A stretch of 64,000 nucleotides of DNA from Cricetomys ansorgei (GCA_026225945.1 JAMJFZ010001657.1:2242501-2306500); one strand, 5' to 3'. Shown: positions 1 to 11,885, numbered from the stretch's first letter. Made by a program: numbers and translations. Notes: a model not told the origin generated them from the letters alone.

Positions 1-620
1 AACAATAAATAATCTCTTCACAGCTACTAAATAAAAAGGTGGTGGCACCCAAATGATAATGCCCAGAACCTTCCATTAGCAATTCCAGTTCTGGAGTTAG
101 GGAATACACAGTCACACAGGGCAAGGTAACTTCAGTTCAAGATTCCTTGCAGCACTATTTATAAGAACAAAAGATCAGAAGTAATCTATATCCCCACTAT
201 AAGGTGATCATAGAAATAAGTTATGGGATAACCACAAAATACAGCCATAAAAATTAAGGAAATTCACTACATGCCATTATTAAATGGATTCCAATTGAAA
301 AGAACAAGAAAGGACAAAGTGTTTTCATAGTGGAAACGCTTTTTGTGGAGGAGGAAAGAGATAAGAAAAACTGACTCTACAGTACCTTGTTTCCATACAC
401 ACATCAAATATTTCTGGAAGAATATAGAAGAAATCAGTAATCCCAATTTTCTAAGAGAGGAGAACTGAGGGATGGATATAGTAAGACTTCGATATCCAAC
501 GTTTTTGTACCTTCTGAATTTCCCAGTTGGAAATGATGTATGCCTATTATATTTATTTAAAAAAATTTTAAAAAATTAACAACTAGGAAGAGCTCATTCC
601 AAGTATAAGTAAGAATTCCC
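1..620. other. Unique AT-rich sequence
   Basis: I see no exon, SINE or recognisable transposon here. It is probably intronic if the leftward gene model holds. Confidence 0.5.
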
Positions 621-624
621 AATT

Positions 625-714
625 GGAGGCTGTAGATGTAACTCAGAGGTAGAGTGTCTGCCTAGCACTCACCAGGACTTAAGTGCAAGCCTTTCTTCCA
701 GGAAAACAAAAACC
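625..714 (+). repeat. ID-type SINE
   Basis: The tRNA-Ala-like body (GTAACTCAGAGGTAGAGTGTCTGC), followed by an A-rich tail, is the rodent ID pattern, diverged. Confidence 0.65.
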
Positions 715-1111
715 AGGACAGTGACAGTGACACCCCTTCACATGTATGAGGTTTTGTCTTGGGGTTCAAAGCGTTGGTTCAACAGGAACCTAGGGTGGAG
801 TGAGTAGCAGGAAACAGGACAATGAAAGAAATGGATCCTTTGCCATCTGGCTCTTTGAACTGGTTGTGAGCTCTGAAGAGGTAAAAGTGTAGATCTAAAA
901 GAAAGGATCTTTCAAGACCTGGGCAGACTGAAACTGAGAGGGAAGAAGGGCTCTCTAACACCACCCTGGGCCTCCAGTTCTGAAAGCTGTAGCTCTAAGC
1001 ATACTTTCCTAGCATGGCACGGCTACTGTATCTCACAGGGGACTCAAGTACAGTGACAGCGATGAGGTACCACACAGGAGCAGCCCAAAGATGGCTAAAC
1101 TTTTCACTTTG

Positions 1112-1255
1112 TGGCCAGGTGTGGTGGCGCATACCTTTGATCCCAGCACTCGGGAGGCAGAGGCAGGTGGATCTCTGAGTTCAGTACCAGCCTGGTCTAC
1201 AGAGCGAGTCAGGCTACACAGAGAAACTCTAGCTCGTTAAAAACAACAACAGAAA
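1112..1255 (+). repeat. B1 SINE
   Basis: 7SL-derived body with the GGTGTGGTGGCGCA start, the CCCAGCACTCGGGAGGCAGAG core and an A-rich tail. It is near full length. Confidence 0.9.
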
Positions 1256-1693
1256 CCTCTTCACTTCTGTCGTCAAATTCATGGACTATTCACTCAGGGA
1301 GTCCCTGAAATCCTTATCAGCTTCCAAAGGTTTGGCTTTTGTACAAGCAGGGGGCAGGAGAAAGCTGTTATTATTTCGTCTCTCTCCAGGTCATGAAGCC
1401 CAGACACTGCAGACTCTAAACATGTGATATGAGGAGTGAGGAAAGAAAAGGAAACACTCCAGTAAGAAAGCCAAAAGGAATGTCAGGATATTTTAAAACG
1501 TGGCCTACTGCTCACCACACGGGAAGTGGGGGACCATGAGGATAAGCAAAGAGCTCTGCAAAGTGCAGTCTTTCAACTGCTTCCAAATACTGCTTTTTAT
1601 GTGCCCTATAGCACAAAAATAATAGTTCTAAATACACAGATGAGTCATATTTCAGAGATGGAGTTTGCACTAAAACCATACTACTTGCTAGAC

Positions 1694-1722
1694 AAAAAAA
1701 AAAAAAAAAAGAAGAAGAAGAA
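1694..1722. repeat. (A)n/(GAA)n simple repeat
   Basis: A run of 17-18 A followed by GAAGAAGAAG. Confidence 0.9.
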
Positions 1723-1744
1723 CCCAAAGGCCATCTTTACTTAA

Positions 1745-3005
1745 TTTGGATTCATAAGCAAAGATGAACGATACTGTCCTACACAATGGCCAGGAAGAGG
1801 CATTTCTAAGATTAGCAGGGAGTCACTAGAGAGGCTCTGGAAATGAAACTCCATGTAATATAAAACTGTGGCTTAACAGAAGTGCAAACAGCACAGTCAT
1901 TTATTATCACCCATCCCCCAACCTTCTTTGCCTTCCACCTATCTCAGTAGCTATGTAGTGTGATTGTATGTTCGATATTTATGTGTATATTTTTCAAAGT
2001 ACATTTATGCTTTTATTTGATGTTCAAATGCCCCACAATGTCAGTAAGGTGGATTTTATAGATACTTAAACATAGGAAATTAAAAGCAAAGTAACATGTC
2101 ACCAGAGACACTTTATCCAACCTCTACTTTTCCATATGCCAATCTCTGTTTTCACTAAGCGTACTTCTCCTGCCCATTTACCTTCATTTCATTAAAGCCA
2201 ACATAGCTGTTTTTGGTATCAAATTATTAGCAGCGTTCTTATGTTGCTAGAATCCCAAGACTCCGTCAATTTCCCAGATTCCAGACAACAGACTCTGCTA
2301 TTCCTCATTGCAGTGGTTGGGAAATAAGGAGCAGTACTGAAATGTGACTATGTACAAATCAACTGCCTCAGCTGGCTGTCTCTGAAAACAGAGAAATAAT
2401 GTCTATGTTCCAACCCATGAGGACAAGCACAGATCCAAACAAAGCTTTACAAGCTACCAGACTTCCGTAACATTAAGACAGTGCGGGAATGGTATTTTAG
2501 AAACCAATGCCATATAGAAGGGCTACAGTAAAATAAAGTATTTACACTAGTGAAGCAGCTAGGGGTATCATTTCATTCTCTCTCTCTGTCTCTTTTTTTT
2601 TCTTTACAGTAGCTTCTTTGTGGAAATTGAATTCATTAATAAAACCTAGGCCAAAGGACACCAGCATGGTGAATTCTTCCTTTATTCCCTAAATGTGATG
2701 AGCCTTCCTGAATGAGATAATCTGATGACTTGTGAATGGAGTTAGCAGCTCCCTTAGTTTTGTGAACTGTCTAGGTGAACTAGGAAGCAACTGGTAAAAT
2801 AAAGCAGGAGTCTCAGACTTGAACATGTCCACATGACACAGGAAAATTATTAAACAAACACCATTTCCTCAGCTTGGGTGGTTAGAATCCAGCAAATTGT
2901 AATCCCTATGTCAACTCCACTCCTCTTCAGTCTCTTGCCGCTTGCATGTCCCCTCCTGCAGTGGTGGCTCTTTTGCACAAAATGATCCACTTGTCTAGGC
3001 TTGAT
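1745..3005. other. Unique sequence
   Basis: About 1.26 kb without a recognisable repeat or exon. It includes a short CT-rich tract near 2,576-2,610. Confidence 0.45.
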
Positions 3006-3009
3006 AGTT

Positions 3010-3034
3010 TCTTTCTTTCTTTCTTTCTTTTTTT
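3010..3034. repeat. (TTTC)n microsatellite
   Basis: About six TTTC units. Confidence 0.9.
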
Positions 3035-3719
3035 AATGTGATGCCTAGCCCTTAGACCTGGACTTTTATCTCTTCTCAAGGGACTCCTTTCCTGTCAATT
3101 TGACAAGGTCAACTCTCCATATTCAAAACTTCTCATAGAACCTGGCAGTACCCCCATTATAGAATTCTTTGGAGTGCAGCTTTGTGTTTGTAGGGTTTTT
3201 AAATAATGATCCTCACTACACTGGAAGCTTCAGGAAGGTAGAAACCACGTATGTCCCTGTTCTCTATTATGTTTCACTTGCCCAAGATAGTTCCTGGAAC
3301 ATGGCTGTTACTTAATATTGAGTGGGTAGATGAATAATGATCTGCAAGTATCATTTCATCAACCATTGAACCAGAAGTCTAGATCACTGGATTCTATCTC
3401 CACCTTGCTATTTTGCTTTTAATTTTCTTATGTGTAAGTACCTAGAAAACTTGCCTTACCTACATTGTGGGGGCATTTGAGCATCAAATGAAAACATGAA
3501 GGTTCTTTTAAAAATGTAGAGGTAAATATCAAACATAAAATTACACAACATGGCTACTGAGATAGGTGGAAGATTTTTTTAAAAAGTATAATAAATGAGT
3601 TGTGTTATTTTTACCTCTGTTAAGCCACAGTTTTATGTCAATATGGAGTTTCATCTCCAGAGCTGTTGTTTGTAATATTGTGGTTGGTTCACTGATCTAT
3701 CATAGAAAAAAAGACTCTT

Positions 3720-3912
3720 GAGCTGGAGAGATGGCTCAGCAGTTAAGAGCACTTGCTATTGCAAAGGACCCAGGTTGAGTTCCCAACACCCCACATGGTA
3801 GCTCTCAATATATACTCCGTTCCAAGGACTACAACTCCTTCTCTGACCTCCAAAGGCACCAGGCACGCATGTGTATGTACATACATGCAGGTAAACACTC
3901 ACACTGGAAAAA
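3720..3912 (+). repeat. B2/B3 SINE
   Basis: Begins with the tRNA-like GCTGGAGAGATGGCTCAGCAG A-box region and continues through the ACCCAGGTT...TTCCCAACACCC B-box part to a CA-rich 3' end. Nearly full length. Confidence 0.92.
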
Positions 3913-3959
3913 ATCTATACTGTATAAAGCTTGAACTTGTGGTGCACTGCTGAGACTCT

Positions 3960-4615
3960 TGTGATCTAGCTCTCAGATATTGAAAATATTCATTTTTCTG
4001 TGCCAAAGACAAGTAGGTTTGTGAAGCCACAAGATTTTCTCATTTGACATGAAATTATTCTCTTTGTAGCTCAAAGTGCCTAATAATTTCCTGAGAACCA
4101 CGTGACTATCTTTCATTTCTCACAGTGGATACTTATGCTTTGTAGATTGGTAGAATCTTATTAAAACTTAAAAAGTGGGGGCCAAGTTTTCAGGCAAAAA
4201 ATGAACTAATGATTGGTTAGTTTGTTGTTCTGGTTCAATTATATAACATATAGCATATCCTTAAAATTTCATCATAAAATTAACCCATACAATAACAAAT
4301 GACTACTCCTTACTATGTCTGCATTTCAATTTTCAATTGCTCATAAAATAACGTTGGTGAAAGGGACTAGTTTGCCATAAACTACAGGACACATGCAATG
4401 ATAGTATGGGATTTTCCTTAAAAAGAGCATGAAAATAACTCGGCTACACCTACTTTTGATTCCCACACCCACCAAGAATCAGAAGGTCAAACTGGAATTT
4501 AAACTTCTATTGAAAGAGTAAAAAAAAATTTAGACTTAAGATTTTTCTGAAAAAGAGAAACTATTAAGGATCAACCATGTATATGTGACAATAACTAATG
4601 AGAATAAACTAAAAG
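3960..4615. other. Unique AT-rich sequence
   Basis: Nothing recognised on either strand. Confidence 0.45.
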
Positions 4616-4619
4616 CAAT

Positions 4620-4745
4620 AACACTTTGCATACTATTAAGTGTCTGTTTCTTCATTTTGACTGTCATGGTGATCCTACTGTGCAATGTTAGCATTTTCAT
4701 TTCACAACAAAAGAAAATTGAGGCTTAAAGGACATTTAAAAAAAA
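4620..4745 (+). repeat. MIR fragment, left part
   Basis: The stretch around GCATTTTCATTTCACAAC...AAATTGAGGCTTA is a diverged MIR core (normally a fall to 'attttacagatgaggaaa'). It continues at 4,928 after a B1 insertion. Confidence 0.5.
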
Positions 4746-4761
4746 AAACAAAAAAAAACTT

Positions 4762-4920
4762 GTCAGGCAGTGGTGACCCAAGTTTCTAATCCCAGCACTC
4801 AGGAGGTGGATGGATCTCTGTGAGTTCAAGGCCAGCCTGGTCTAAAGAGTGAGTTCCAAGACAGCCAGAGTTACAACAGAGAAACCCTGTCTCAAAACAC
4901 CAAAAAACAAAAACAAAAAA
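4762..4920 (+). repeat. B1 SINE inserted in MIR
   Basis: Full-length B1 ending in an A-rich CAAAAACAAAAA tail; the MIR continues on its far side. Confidence 0.9.
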
Positions 4921-4927
4921 CACACCT

Positions 4928-5015
4928 CAGCAATTTAACAGCATCATTCACAAGTGTCAGAGTTAGAATTGCACACAAGAGGCTGTTGGGTTAAGCGCTC
5001 AGCACTGGCCTTTTA
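4928..5015 (+). repeat. MIR fragment, right part
   Basis: AGTGTCAGAGTTAGAATTG and the following GCTGTTGG-type stretch match the 3' half of MIR ('agtggcagagctgggattcaaac'). Confidence 0.45.
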
Positions 5016-5239
5016 CACTTTGTTGGAGGACACAGCACAAAATAAAGCTACAAATCACACCTGTCCCAACACACACACCCATTTGTAATATGACCTTGTT
5101 GCTATTCAATCATGCTTTTAGAAGAAAAGGCTTTGATTAAATAAAATTCATCAATTTTTTTCATTGCTAATGCTTTTTGGCTTCACAGTGAATTCTCCCA
5201 AGCATTTAAGTTAGAAATAATGCCAATTCATATAAGCTG

Positions 5240-5490
5240 TTTCAGAAAACAGAAGGCAAGGAGCATTTTTCAGCTCAGCATCGCTGTAACACCGAGTCAA
5301 GTACATTAAGGGCAAAGCGCTCCACGTGCTAGCACCCTCAGGAGCACGTGCAGGGAGCCTTAATAAGCTGTTAGGGAACGAAAACCGACAACCGAGCTCA
5401 GTGACACAAAGGGTTCCTACAACCCTGAGTAACAAAATGACGCTGTGACAGTTCCAACGCTCCAAACCCTCCATGTGTTTTAGCATATTA
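5240..5490. other. CpG-dense unique block with two E-boxes
   Basis: This 250-bp non-repetitive block has about ten CpGs, far more than its AT-rich surroundings. It includes two CACGTG palindromes (5,323-5,328 and 5,345-5,350) 22 bp apart. A 91-codon minus-strand frame stays open across it but resembles no protein I know. It could be a conserved enhancer or an exon remnant inside the first intron of the leftward gene. Confidence 0.4.
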
Positions 5491-6095
5491 ACAGGCTAAC
5501 TATGATCATTTCAATAAACACAGAAAACTTCATGATTTAAAAAAAATAGCAAAACTCAGAAAAATATGCATTAAAAAACCTTCAAAATAATAAAGTATTT
5601 ACCAAATACCTAAAATGTGATCATGATTATGATGCAAGAGTAAAAGCTTCCTCAGGTGGCTGGAGCCAGGCACAGATTTCTACAAGGGCATTGTCTGCCA
5701 GAGCTCCTGGGCAGTGCAGTGAGGAGGAAAGGAAAGGACTTGGAAACAGAGCCTACCAGCAGTTTTCAAGGGCAGCCATAATATTTTCATCTATAGCTCA
5801 AACCATGCCTCCCACTTAAAGTCCCATAGTGGCTTCTACTACACACGGAATAAAATGTAACCCCTTACTGTGGTGTACATACACTGCCTCACAGGATGTG
5901 GCCTCCATTCTTCACTCATCGTGTCCTAGGCTTAGGCAGCTTGTTTCAAGGTCATTACTGTGCATAGTCTGCCTAAAACATGCTTTTCACAGCTGGCTCT
6001 TTTTTGTTACCCAGGTGTTAAGTGGCACCTCGTTTGAAATGGTCTACTAAATAACCCTCATACCTTATTATACTTATTACTGTTATCAAATTGTG
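5490..6095. other. Unique sequence
   Basis: No repeat or exon recognised between the CpG-dense block and the next B2. Confidence 0.4.
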
Positions 6096-6100
6096 GCTTC

Positions 6101-6312
6101 CTGGGCTGAAGAGTTGGCTCAGCAGTTAAGGGTCAGTACTACTCTTATAGAGGACCTGAGTTTGATTCCCAGTATCTGTATCAGGTGGCTCACAATGACC
6201 TGTAACTCCAGCTCCAGAGGATCTGATACCACTAGCTTCTGTGGGCACCTGCATTCATGTGCACATAACCATTGATAGGCATTACACACTTACATAATTT
6301 AAAAATAATACA
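6101..6312 (+). repeat. B2 SINE
   Basis: GGGCTGAAGAGTTGGCTCAG start, GATTCCCAG B-box and a CA/A-rich tail. Confidence 0.9.
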
Positions 6313-6319
6313 AACAAAA

Positions 6320-7340
6320 TCATTTTTAGAATGTAGCTTTTTGTTTCCTAGAGCATTTTAGCTAAGCAACAGAATCATTGTCATAGTTGGTAAAACAGTC
6401 ATTCAAGCATTTCAGTATTTATGTCAGCTTGGAGGAAGGGTCTATAAATTTGGGTGAGGTAGAGGCAGACCTGTAGTTCTGGTGGGGTAGGCAAGCAGTA
6501 AGGGAATTGGGAGATGAGGCTGATTCTCAGAGGCAGCTTAACACCTTCCAACACTGATCTTTCAGCTATCAACCCCCAAACTGCTTGGTTACAAACAATT
6601 AGGTTAAAGATGAGCCAAGGGCAGGACTTTAATCCAACTACAGACCTGCAGGATAAACCGGTGACAGTAAGTATTAACATAACTAGCTATTTCTTCCTGG
6701 CCTAAAGCTAACAAAAGCTAAAAATGTCCACTTGCAGTAAAAAATACAGTTTGTTCTCTCCTGTTTCAAACACCTGTTCTGAGTTCTGGGTTGTACAGAG
6801 AAGCCTTTGACTACAAAGCTAAACCAACAGCAATAGAAAGTAGTAAGGACGACTTCTTAGGCTGTGCATTCTCACATCCAAAACTTATGTCATCTTGGGC
6901 AGAAAGCAATTTTCATATCCACTTTAACAAATGTTACAGTTGGCCCAAACTCAGGGCAGCCAGTTCTCTGTTGTCTTCATCAGCCCTCCTTGCTATTCTC
7001 TCAAAATGGACTTTATTTTTCTTACTATCATTTCATTTAAAACTTACTCAAAAGCTCTTTCCTGTCATTTGTTTCGTGGTCGGTGTGGAAGGTGCTCTAG
7101 GGAAGGTGTTCCTAACCTTAGGTTGCCTCACCCAAGTACCTATGCTATTTCCCAGTTCTCCAGTAACAGATCCTGTTATATGAGTGATGAACATCAGGGT
7201 GTAGGATAGGTAGAGATTACTATGACATCTTGGTTTGACTCTTGATTGATAGCTGCTACCTGAGGCCCTTTAGGTCAAATCAGGTTGACACTATGAATCC
7301 TAAGTGCTCTAGGATTATTGAACATACACAAACACATGAT
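6320..7340. other. Unique sequence
   Basis: About 1 kb with two overlapping plus-strand open frames of 130 and 92 codons near 6,790-7,210. Their codon content is unremarkable and no domain or start context stands out, so I do not call a gene. Confidence 0.4.
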
Positions 7341-7345
7341 ACATA

Positions 7346-7566
7346 AAAACCAGGGGTAGGGCACAGCTCCACGGTAGAGTGCCTGTTCAGTGATGAATCT
7401 TTACTGTGTACACAGGAGCATTCAAATATCACAAACACACACACACACATTGTGGTATATATTTGTAGTCCTAGCCACCCATGAGGCCAAAGCAGGAGGA
7501 TCACTGAGCCCAGGAATTCAAAACAAGTCTGGGCAACACAGTGAGACCTATCTCAAAAACAAACTA
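7346..7566 (+). repeat. B4 SINE with internal (CA)n
   Basis: An ID-like left half (CAGGGGTAGGGCACAGCTCC) joined through a short (CA)n tract to a B1-like right half ending GTGAGACCTATCTCAAAAA. This ID-B1 fusion is the B4 structure. Confidence 0.75.
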
Positions 7567-7589
7567 CCAAACATTTCTGGAAGATAAGG

Positions 7590-8255
7590 CTAAGTACCAA
7601 ATGATACATAAACACATGCCACAACTGTTTCATGGAAGGGAACGATTCCTTAAGACTTAAATAAATGAAGACCCAAAAAGGTCATGGAGTTAATAAGAAG
7701 ACTAGATTGGAACAGTCCAAAGAATCAGAAGTACTATACCAAAGATGCTATGAGGTGAGGAAACCACAAAGTATTTCAGGAATAGACTAGGCAAGTTTGG
7801 CTGGAAGCTAAGGCTGGACTAGATAATAGAGAGGAGAAAGCTAAAGTCTGATATCAACAGGAATGCTTGGCACATTATCACACTTATATGATCTTATTTG
7901 ATCACTGAAACAAACTCGGGAGAAAGGATGCTGAAGAAGACCCTATGGGGCAGCAGCATCTAAGACAGACCATTCTGTCACTAAGAGATGAGGAAGCCAC
8001 CGGCAGGGAGACTAGTTAGGAACATTCAAAATAGTGTGAGGCACCACATGCTTACACACACATTAAATCATACCATAGTCTAGCCATGTACTATCATGTG
8101 GTAGCAGCTGCATCTTTCCTATTACGCTAGTGAAAGAGTAACGGGATAAATGTCAAAAAATTCCAATTAGCATGTTCTTGCTCTCATTCAAGAAGAATAG
8201 CATGGACTCAAATAAGCCTCCTTCTCCAGACAAAGCCTAAAATGTCATTGGAGTC
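7590..8255. other. Unique sequence
   Basis: No feature recognised. Confidence 0.4.
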
Positions 8256-8263
8256 AGGTCAAT

Positions 8264-8668
8264 GTCTTTGTTAGGGTTTCTATTGCTGCAAGGAAACACC
8301 ATGACCGAAAAGCAAGTTGGGGAGGAAAAGGTTTATTTTTGCTTACACTTCCACAGCACTGTTCACTGATGGAAGTCAGGGCAGGAACTCAAACAGGGCG
8401 GGACCCTGGAAGCAAGAGCTGATGCAGAAACCATGGAGGGGTGCTGCTTACTGGCTTGCCTGCCTTGGCTTGCTCAGTCCATGTTCTTATAGAACCCAGG
8501 ACCACCAGTCCAGGGATGGCACCGCCCACAATGGACTGGACCCTCCCACATCAATCACTAAGAAAATGCCTTACAGCAGAATCTTAAGGCAATATTTTCT
8601 CAATTGAGGTTTCCTCCTTTAAGATAACTCTGGTTCGTGTGTCAAGTTGACATAGACTAGCCAGCACA
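8264..8668 (+). repeat. ~400-bp rodent interspersed repeat, copy 1
   Basis: Begins TTAGGGTTTCTATTGCTGC, passes through ACCATGACC and AAGTTGGGGAGGAAAAGG, and ends GTCAAGTTGACATAGACTAG, a layout I know from many rodent loci. Related copies in this window lie at 32,886 and 56,140 (same orientation) and at 31,268, 40,192 and 47,925 (opposite). I am unsure of the family name. Confidence 0.75.
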
Positions 8669-8679
8669 GTCAGCTGGCT

Positions 8680-9305
8680 ATCTGGAACAAAGTAGTTATT
8701 AATTTCTATTATAAACACAGCATCACTCTCCCATTTACAGGTAAACAAAGATGGTGTGTGGTAGGTGACATACACATGAAAATATTATGTAATTTTCATC
8801 TTTATTTTTATATCAACTCTTTTGTTTTGCTTAGGAAGGAAGTTCCGAATGCATCCTGCAAAAACAAGAGGAGGAAAAATTGTTCTACAGAAAAGAATAA
8901 CAGTAGCAGAGCAGAAATTACTACTTGTTAATAATCTTCTCCTTTATCTCTTATCAACAAAACCCTAATTTTTGTGTATAGTACAGGGCCTCAGCTATTG
9001 AAAAGAACCCTTGTACATTCTTTGTAATTTTAAGCATTTTAAGGTTACCTTTTAATTAAAATAGCTACTGGTCAAATAAAATTCATAATTACTTTTACAC
9101 TTAAAAGCCTATATCTTTAAAATACTGATCTGTAAGTATTCATTTTATTAAAAACTTTGAAATGGATTTTTATTTTTAGTTTTTGCCATTCTACAAGCAA
9201 AGAAGCACAAGAAACAAACATGATTTACAAAATTTCAAATCATGGTCTATTTTTCTAGGATTTTTCTTCCCTCTTATCTTTCTTTTTCCTGAAAAAAATT
9301 TTTAA
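8680..9305. other. Unique AT-rich sequence
   Basis: No feature recognised. Confidence 0.4.
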
Positions 9306-9309
9306 AATA

Positions 9310-9374
9310 TAGCTCAGCATAGTGGCACACATTGTAATCCTAACACTTTGGAAGCATAGGCATAGTTAGAGGCA

Positions 9375-9376
<2 letters not shown>
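9310..9376 (+). repeat. Truncated B1-like SINE
   Basis: AGTGGCACACATTGTAATCC and CTAACACTTTGGAAGC are the first half of a diverged B1, cut by the following GT tract. Confidence 0.6.

Positions 9377-9377
<1 letters not shown>

Positions 9378-9430
<53 letters not shown>
9378..9430. repeat. (TG)n microsatellite
   Basis: An uninterrupted run of about 26 TG units. Confidence 0.97.
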
Positions 9431-9435
<5 letters not shown>

Positions 9436-9518
9436 GGACATCTAGTTACAAGCATGTGACTTGGGTATGAGTAAATTGCTTCTGCTACCAAGGTTAATTT
9501 CACTTAAAAACAAAACAA

Positions 9519-9717
9519 GTCAGGCGGTGGTAGCTCATTCCTTTAGTCCCAGCACCTGGGAGGCAGAGGCAGGCGGATCTCTGTGAGTTCGAGGACAGCC
9601 TGGTCTACAGAGTGAGTTCCAGGACAGCCAGAGTTACAGCAGAGAAACCCTGTCTCAAAAAAAAAAAAAAAAAAAAAAAAACACAAAAAAAAAGAAAAGA
9701 AGAGAAAAGGACAAAGA
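9519..9717 (+). repeat. B1 SINE with long A-rich tail
   Basis: Young-looking full-length B1 followed by more than 20 uninterrupted A and further A-rich sequence. Confidence 0.92.
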
Positions 9718-9825
9718 AAACTTGAGTGCCCTTGAACCCAGGCAAGAATGTTCCATCTCTTTCTTTTAGCTCTTATTCTCTCTTGTTTTCTATTTAGAAC
9801 TGATAGTATAAAGAATTTTTCTTTT

Positions 9826-9930
9826 TCTTTTGAAACCTGTTCCTGCTGTATAGTCCAGACTGGCCTGGAACTCCAAACTCTCTTGCCTCAGTCTCAGAGT
9901 GATAATACACGACTATTACCATCCATAAAT
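9826..9930 (-). repeat. Diverged B1-like SINE
   Basis: GTCCAGACTGGCCTGGAACTC followed by TTGCCTCAGTCTC is the complement of the B1 core; the rest is decayed. Confidence 0.6.
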
Positions 9931-10317
9931 GCTTAAAATGATACAGTTTGAATCACATCTTGAGAAGAAGCTACTGAGGTTTCTAAGAGGATAATGACTT
10001 CAGCAGTCTTCACCAAATGCTGGCATGCAACTTCATTAGCAGAACATAAATATCAGCAGCCTTTTCTATTTGTTCATTCAAGTGGGAAAAAATTATTCTT
10101 TTTGAATGAGAGTCAACTACTACTTTTAGGCATATAAATGAAGTATTTACTTGGCTGGCGGTGGAAACAAGTGTTTATATGTTCAAATGAAGCACAAACA
10201 ACTCATCAGTTAAGGACATTTGAAAATGCAAGAAGGTATCATTCAAGAACCTACTGAAACTATACAGACCAGCCATTACTATAAACAATTCTACGTCCAC
10301 AAACTAAAAAGCTTAGA

Positions 10318-10445
10318 TGAGGGGGAAGGGAGATCACTCACTTGCTAAACTGCTTGCTGTGCATGAATGAGAATATGCATTTAGATTCCTGGCATCCAGG
10401 AAAACACGCAGCATGTGGCTTCATAAAGGAAACACATGCCTAGTT
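10318..10445 (+). repeat. Diverged B3-like SINE
   Basis: GGGAGATCACTCACTTGCTAA, then ACTGCTTGCTGTGCATGAATG and TTCCTGGCATCCA, resemble a decayed B2/B3 body. Confidence 0.4.
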
Positions 10446-11102
10446 GCCGGTGGCCATGCTAGAGGAACAGCATTGGTGTTGGGGCATGAGGAGTGCAGTC
10501 CAGTGTTCAGCGGGGTGACGATGGGTTTACCTTGGAATGGGAAGGCCTCTTAGGAATTGTCTCCTGAATAACCCTTTCTGCTGCTGCTGCTGTTGGGCTC
10601 TGTCATGCTAATTGCTATCATAGTCATTTTATCTCTCTGGTGGTATGAGAGTTCTGTGGGGGGCCTCTAACCCCTCACTGAGCCCTGTCCCTCTCATTTG
10701 GCAATGCAAATATAGTATAGTGATTTTCCCCAAGCAATACCACTCAGATTCAATTAAAATTTCTGGGAGAAACTAAGAAACATGTATAGTCAGAAAGACT
10801 AGGTCAGGATACTTTGCCAGCTGCCATGGAGCAAGTGCCCTAAGAAAAAGAAAACATATTCTTAGTAGCTGAGGACTTTCTAGGATCAGGAAGCAAAAAA
10901 CAAAGGAAGCTTGGTTACAGGCCCAACAGTTCACATATGAGAGACAGGTCTATGATTAATGTACAACAAATGAGCTTCAGTGCCCATTGCTAAGTCTGAA
11001 CTTCCCTTACCAAAATTAAACTTGATTTTCCTGGTTTTACAATTATGGATTTGCTGATGGGTTTTGGTGTGTACCTTGAGTACTTAAAGACAGTAGGATA
11101 GA

Positions 11103-11141
11103 TATGATATATATATAATATCATATCATATATATATATGA
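11103..11141. repeat. (AT)n palindromic tract
   Basis: GATATGATATATATATAATA and its near-inverse form a self-complementary AT tract inside copy A. Confidence 0.8.
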
Positions 11142-11395
11142 TAAAGAAAAGTAAAAATTCTCTTACTTGTCATCCTTTGATTAACCTTAATAAAAAACTT
11201 GGTTACCACAAACTGTAGCCTATCAAGAAAAATACTTGGCTTCCATAATCTCTGTTCACCTGTAATAGAATATTCACTGCTTTGTTGTACAATGTAACTA
11301 TGGGAGCAAAACATACAAGAGATGTTTAGTTATGTGTGGGTATTTTCATGGTAACCTGATTAAAGGGTTTTGTTTAAAGGGTATATAAGGTGTAT

Positions 11396-11420
<25 letters not shown>
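11396..11420. repeat. (GA)n microsatellite
   Basis: About 12 GA units inside copy A. Confidence 0.9.
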
Positions 11421-11426
<6 letters not shown>

Positions 11427-11885
11427 ATAAAAAGTTGAAGTTTGTACCACAAGATGTGTGTGTGTGTGTCAAGTATGAGTTGAAGCTTGTCTTCATCCTC
11501 AAGATATATGTGTGTATGTGTGTGTGATAGGAGAGAAGATGTTTGAATAAGGATTGCTGAGGTTTGCTCCACATGACGTGTGGGGGTGGGGTGGGGGGGG
11601 AACGTTTAAGAGAGAGAAAGAGCTAGAATAGAGGAAAGAGTTTGAATGAAGGGAGAAGCCTGAATAAAGAGAGAAGTTTGGTCCCATCCGTAAGAGGTGT
11701 ATAAGATGTCTATGTGTCCCACATCCCCTTCCCACCCCTACCAACTCCACACCCAGTTCTTCAGAACCCTGACCTGCTGGGGCTGGTCCCCTGCACCTGG
11801 TACTATAAAGCTGGCTAAGAACTCATGGCTGAGGAGCTCACAGACTCGTGAGTGAACTTACTACTATTATTTTGCTGATTGGACA

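Larger units (their letters stand above)
10450..11880 (+). mobile_element. ERV-like composite repeat, copy A
   Basis: This block aligns with 45,370-46,970 through several shared landmarks: GGTATGAGAGTTCT near 10,642 (GGTATGAAAGTTCT near 45,556), TTTTGCCAG-type sequence, GCTTGGTTACAGGCCC / GCTTAATTGCTAGGGCCC, and a GT-rich module containing GAAGCTTG and ACAAGATGTGTG that recurs within each copy. In copy B the first part is an open frame with a hydrophobic stretch; here it is broken by stops. Inference: the 3' end of an endogenous retrovirus (decayed envelope-like end plus LTR-like tail). The exact family and LTR edges are unknown. Confidence 0.55.

Noticed and set aside
3720..3790. tRNA genes suggested by A- and B-box-like sequence in B2 and ID elements
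   Set aside because: These are tRNA-derived SINEs; none folds into a full cloverleaf with an acceptor stem.
6791..7183. 130-codon plus-strand ORF as a gene
   Set aside because: No domain, no good start context, overlapped by another open frame, and no splice-site support; length is within chance for AT-moderate DNA.
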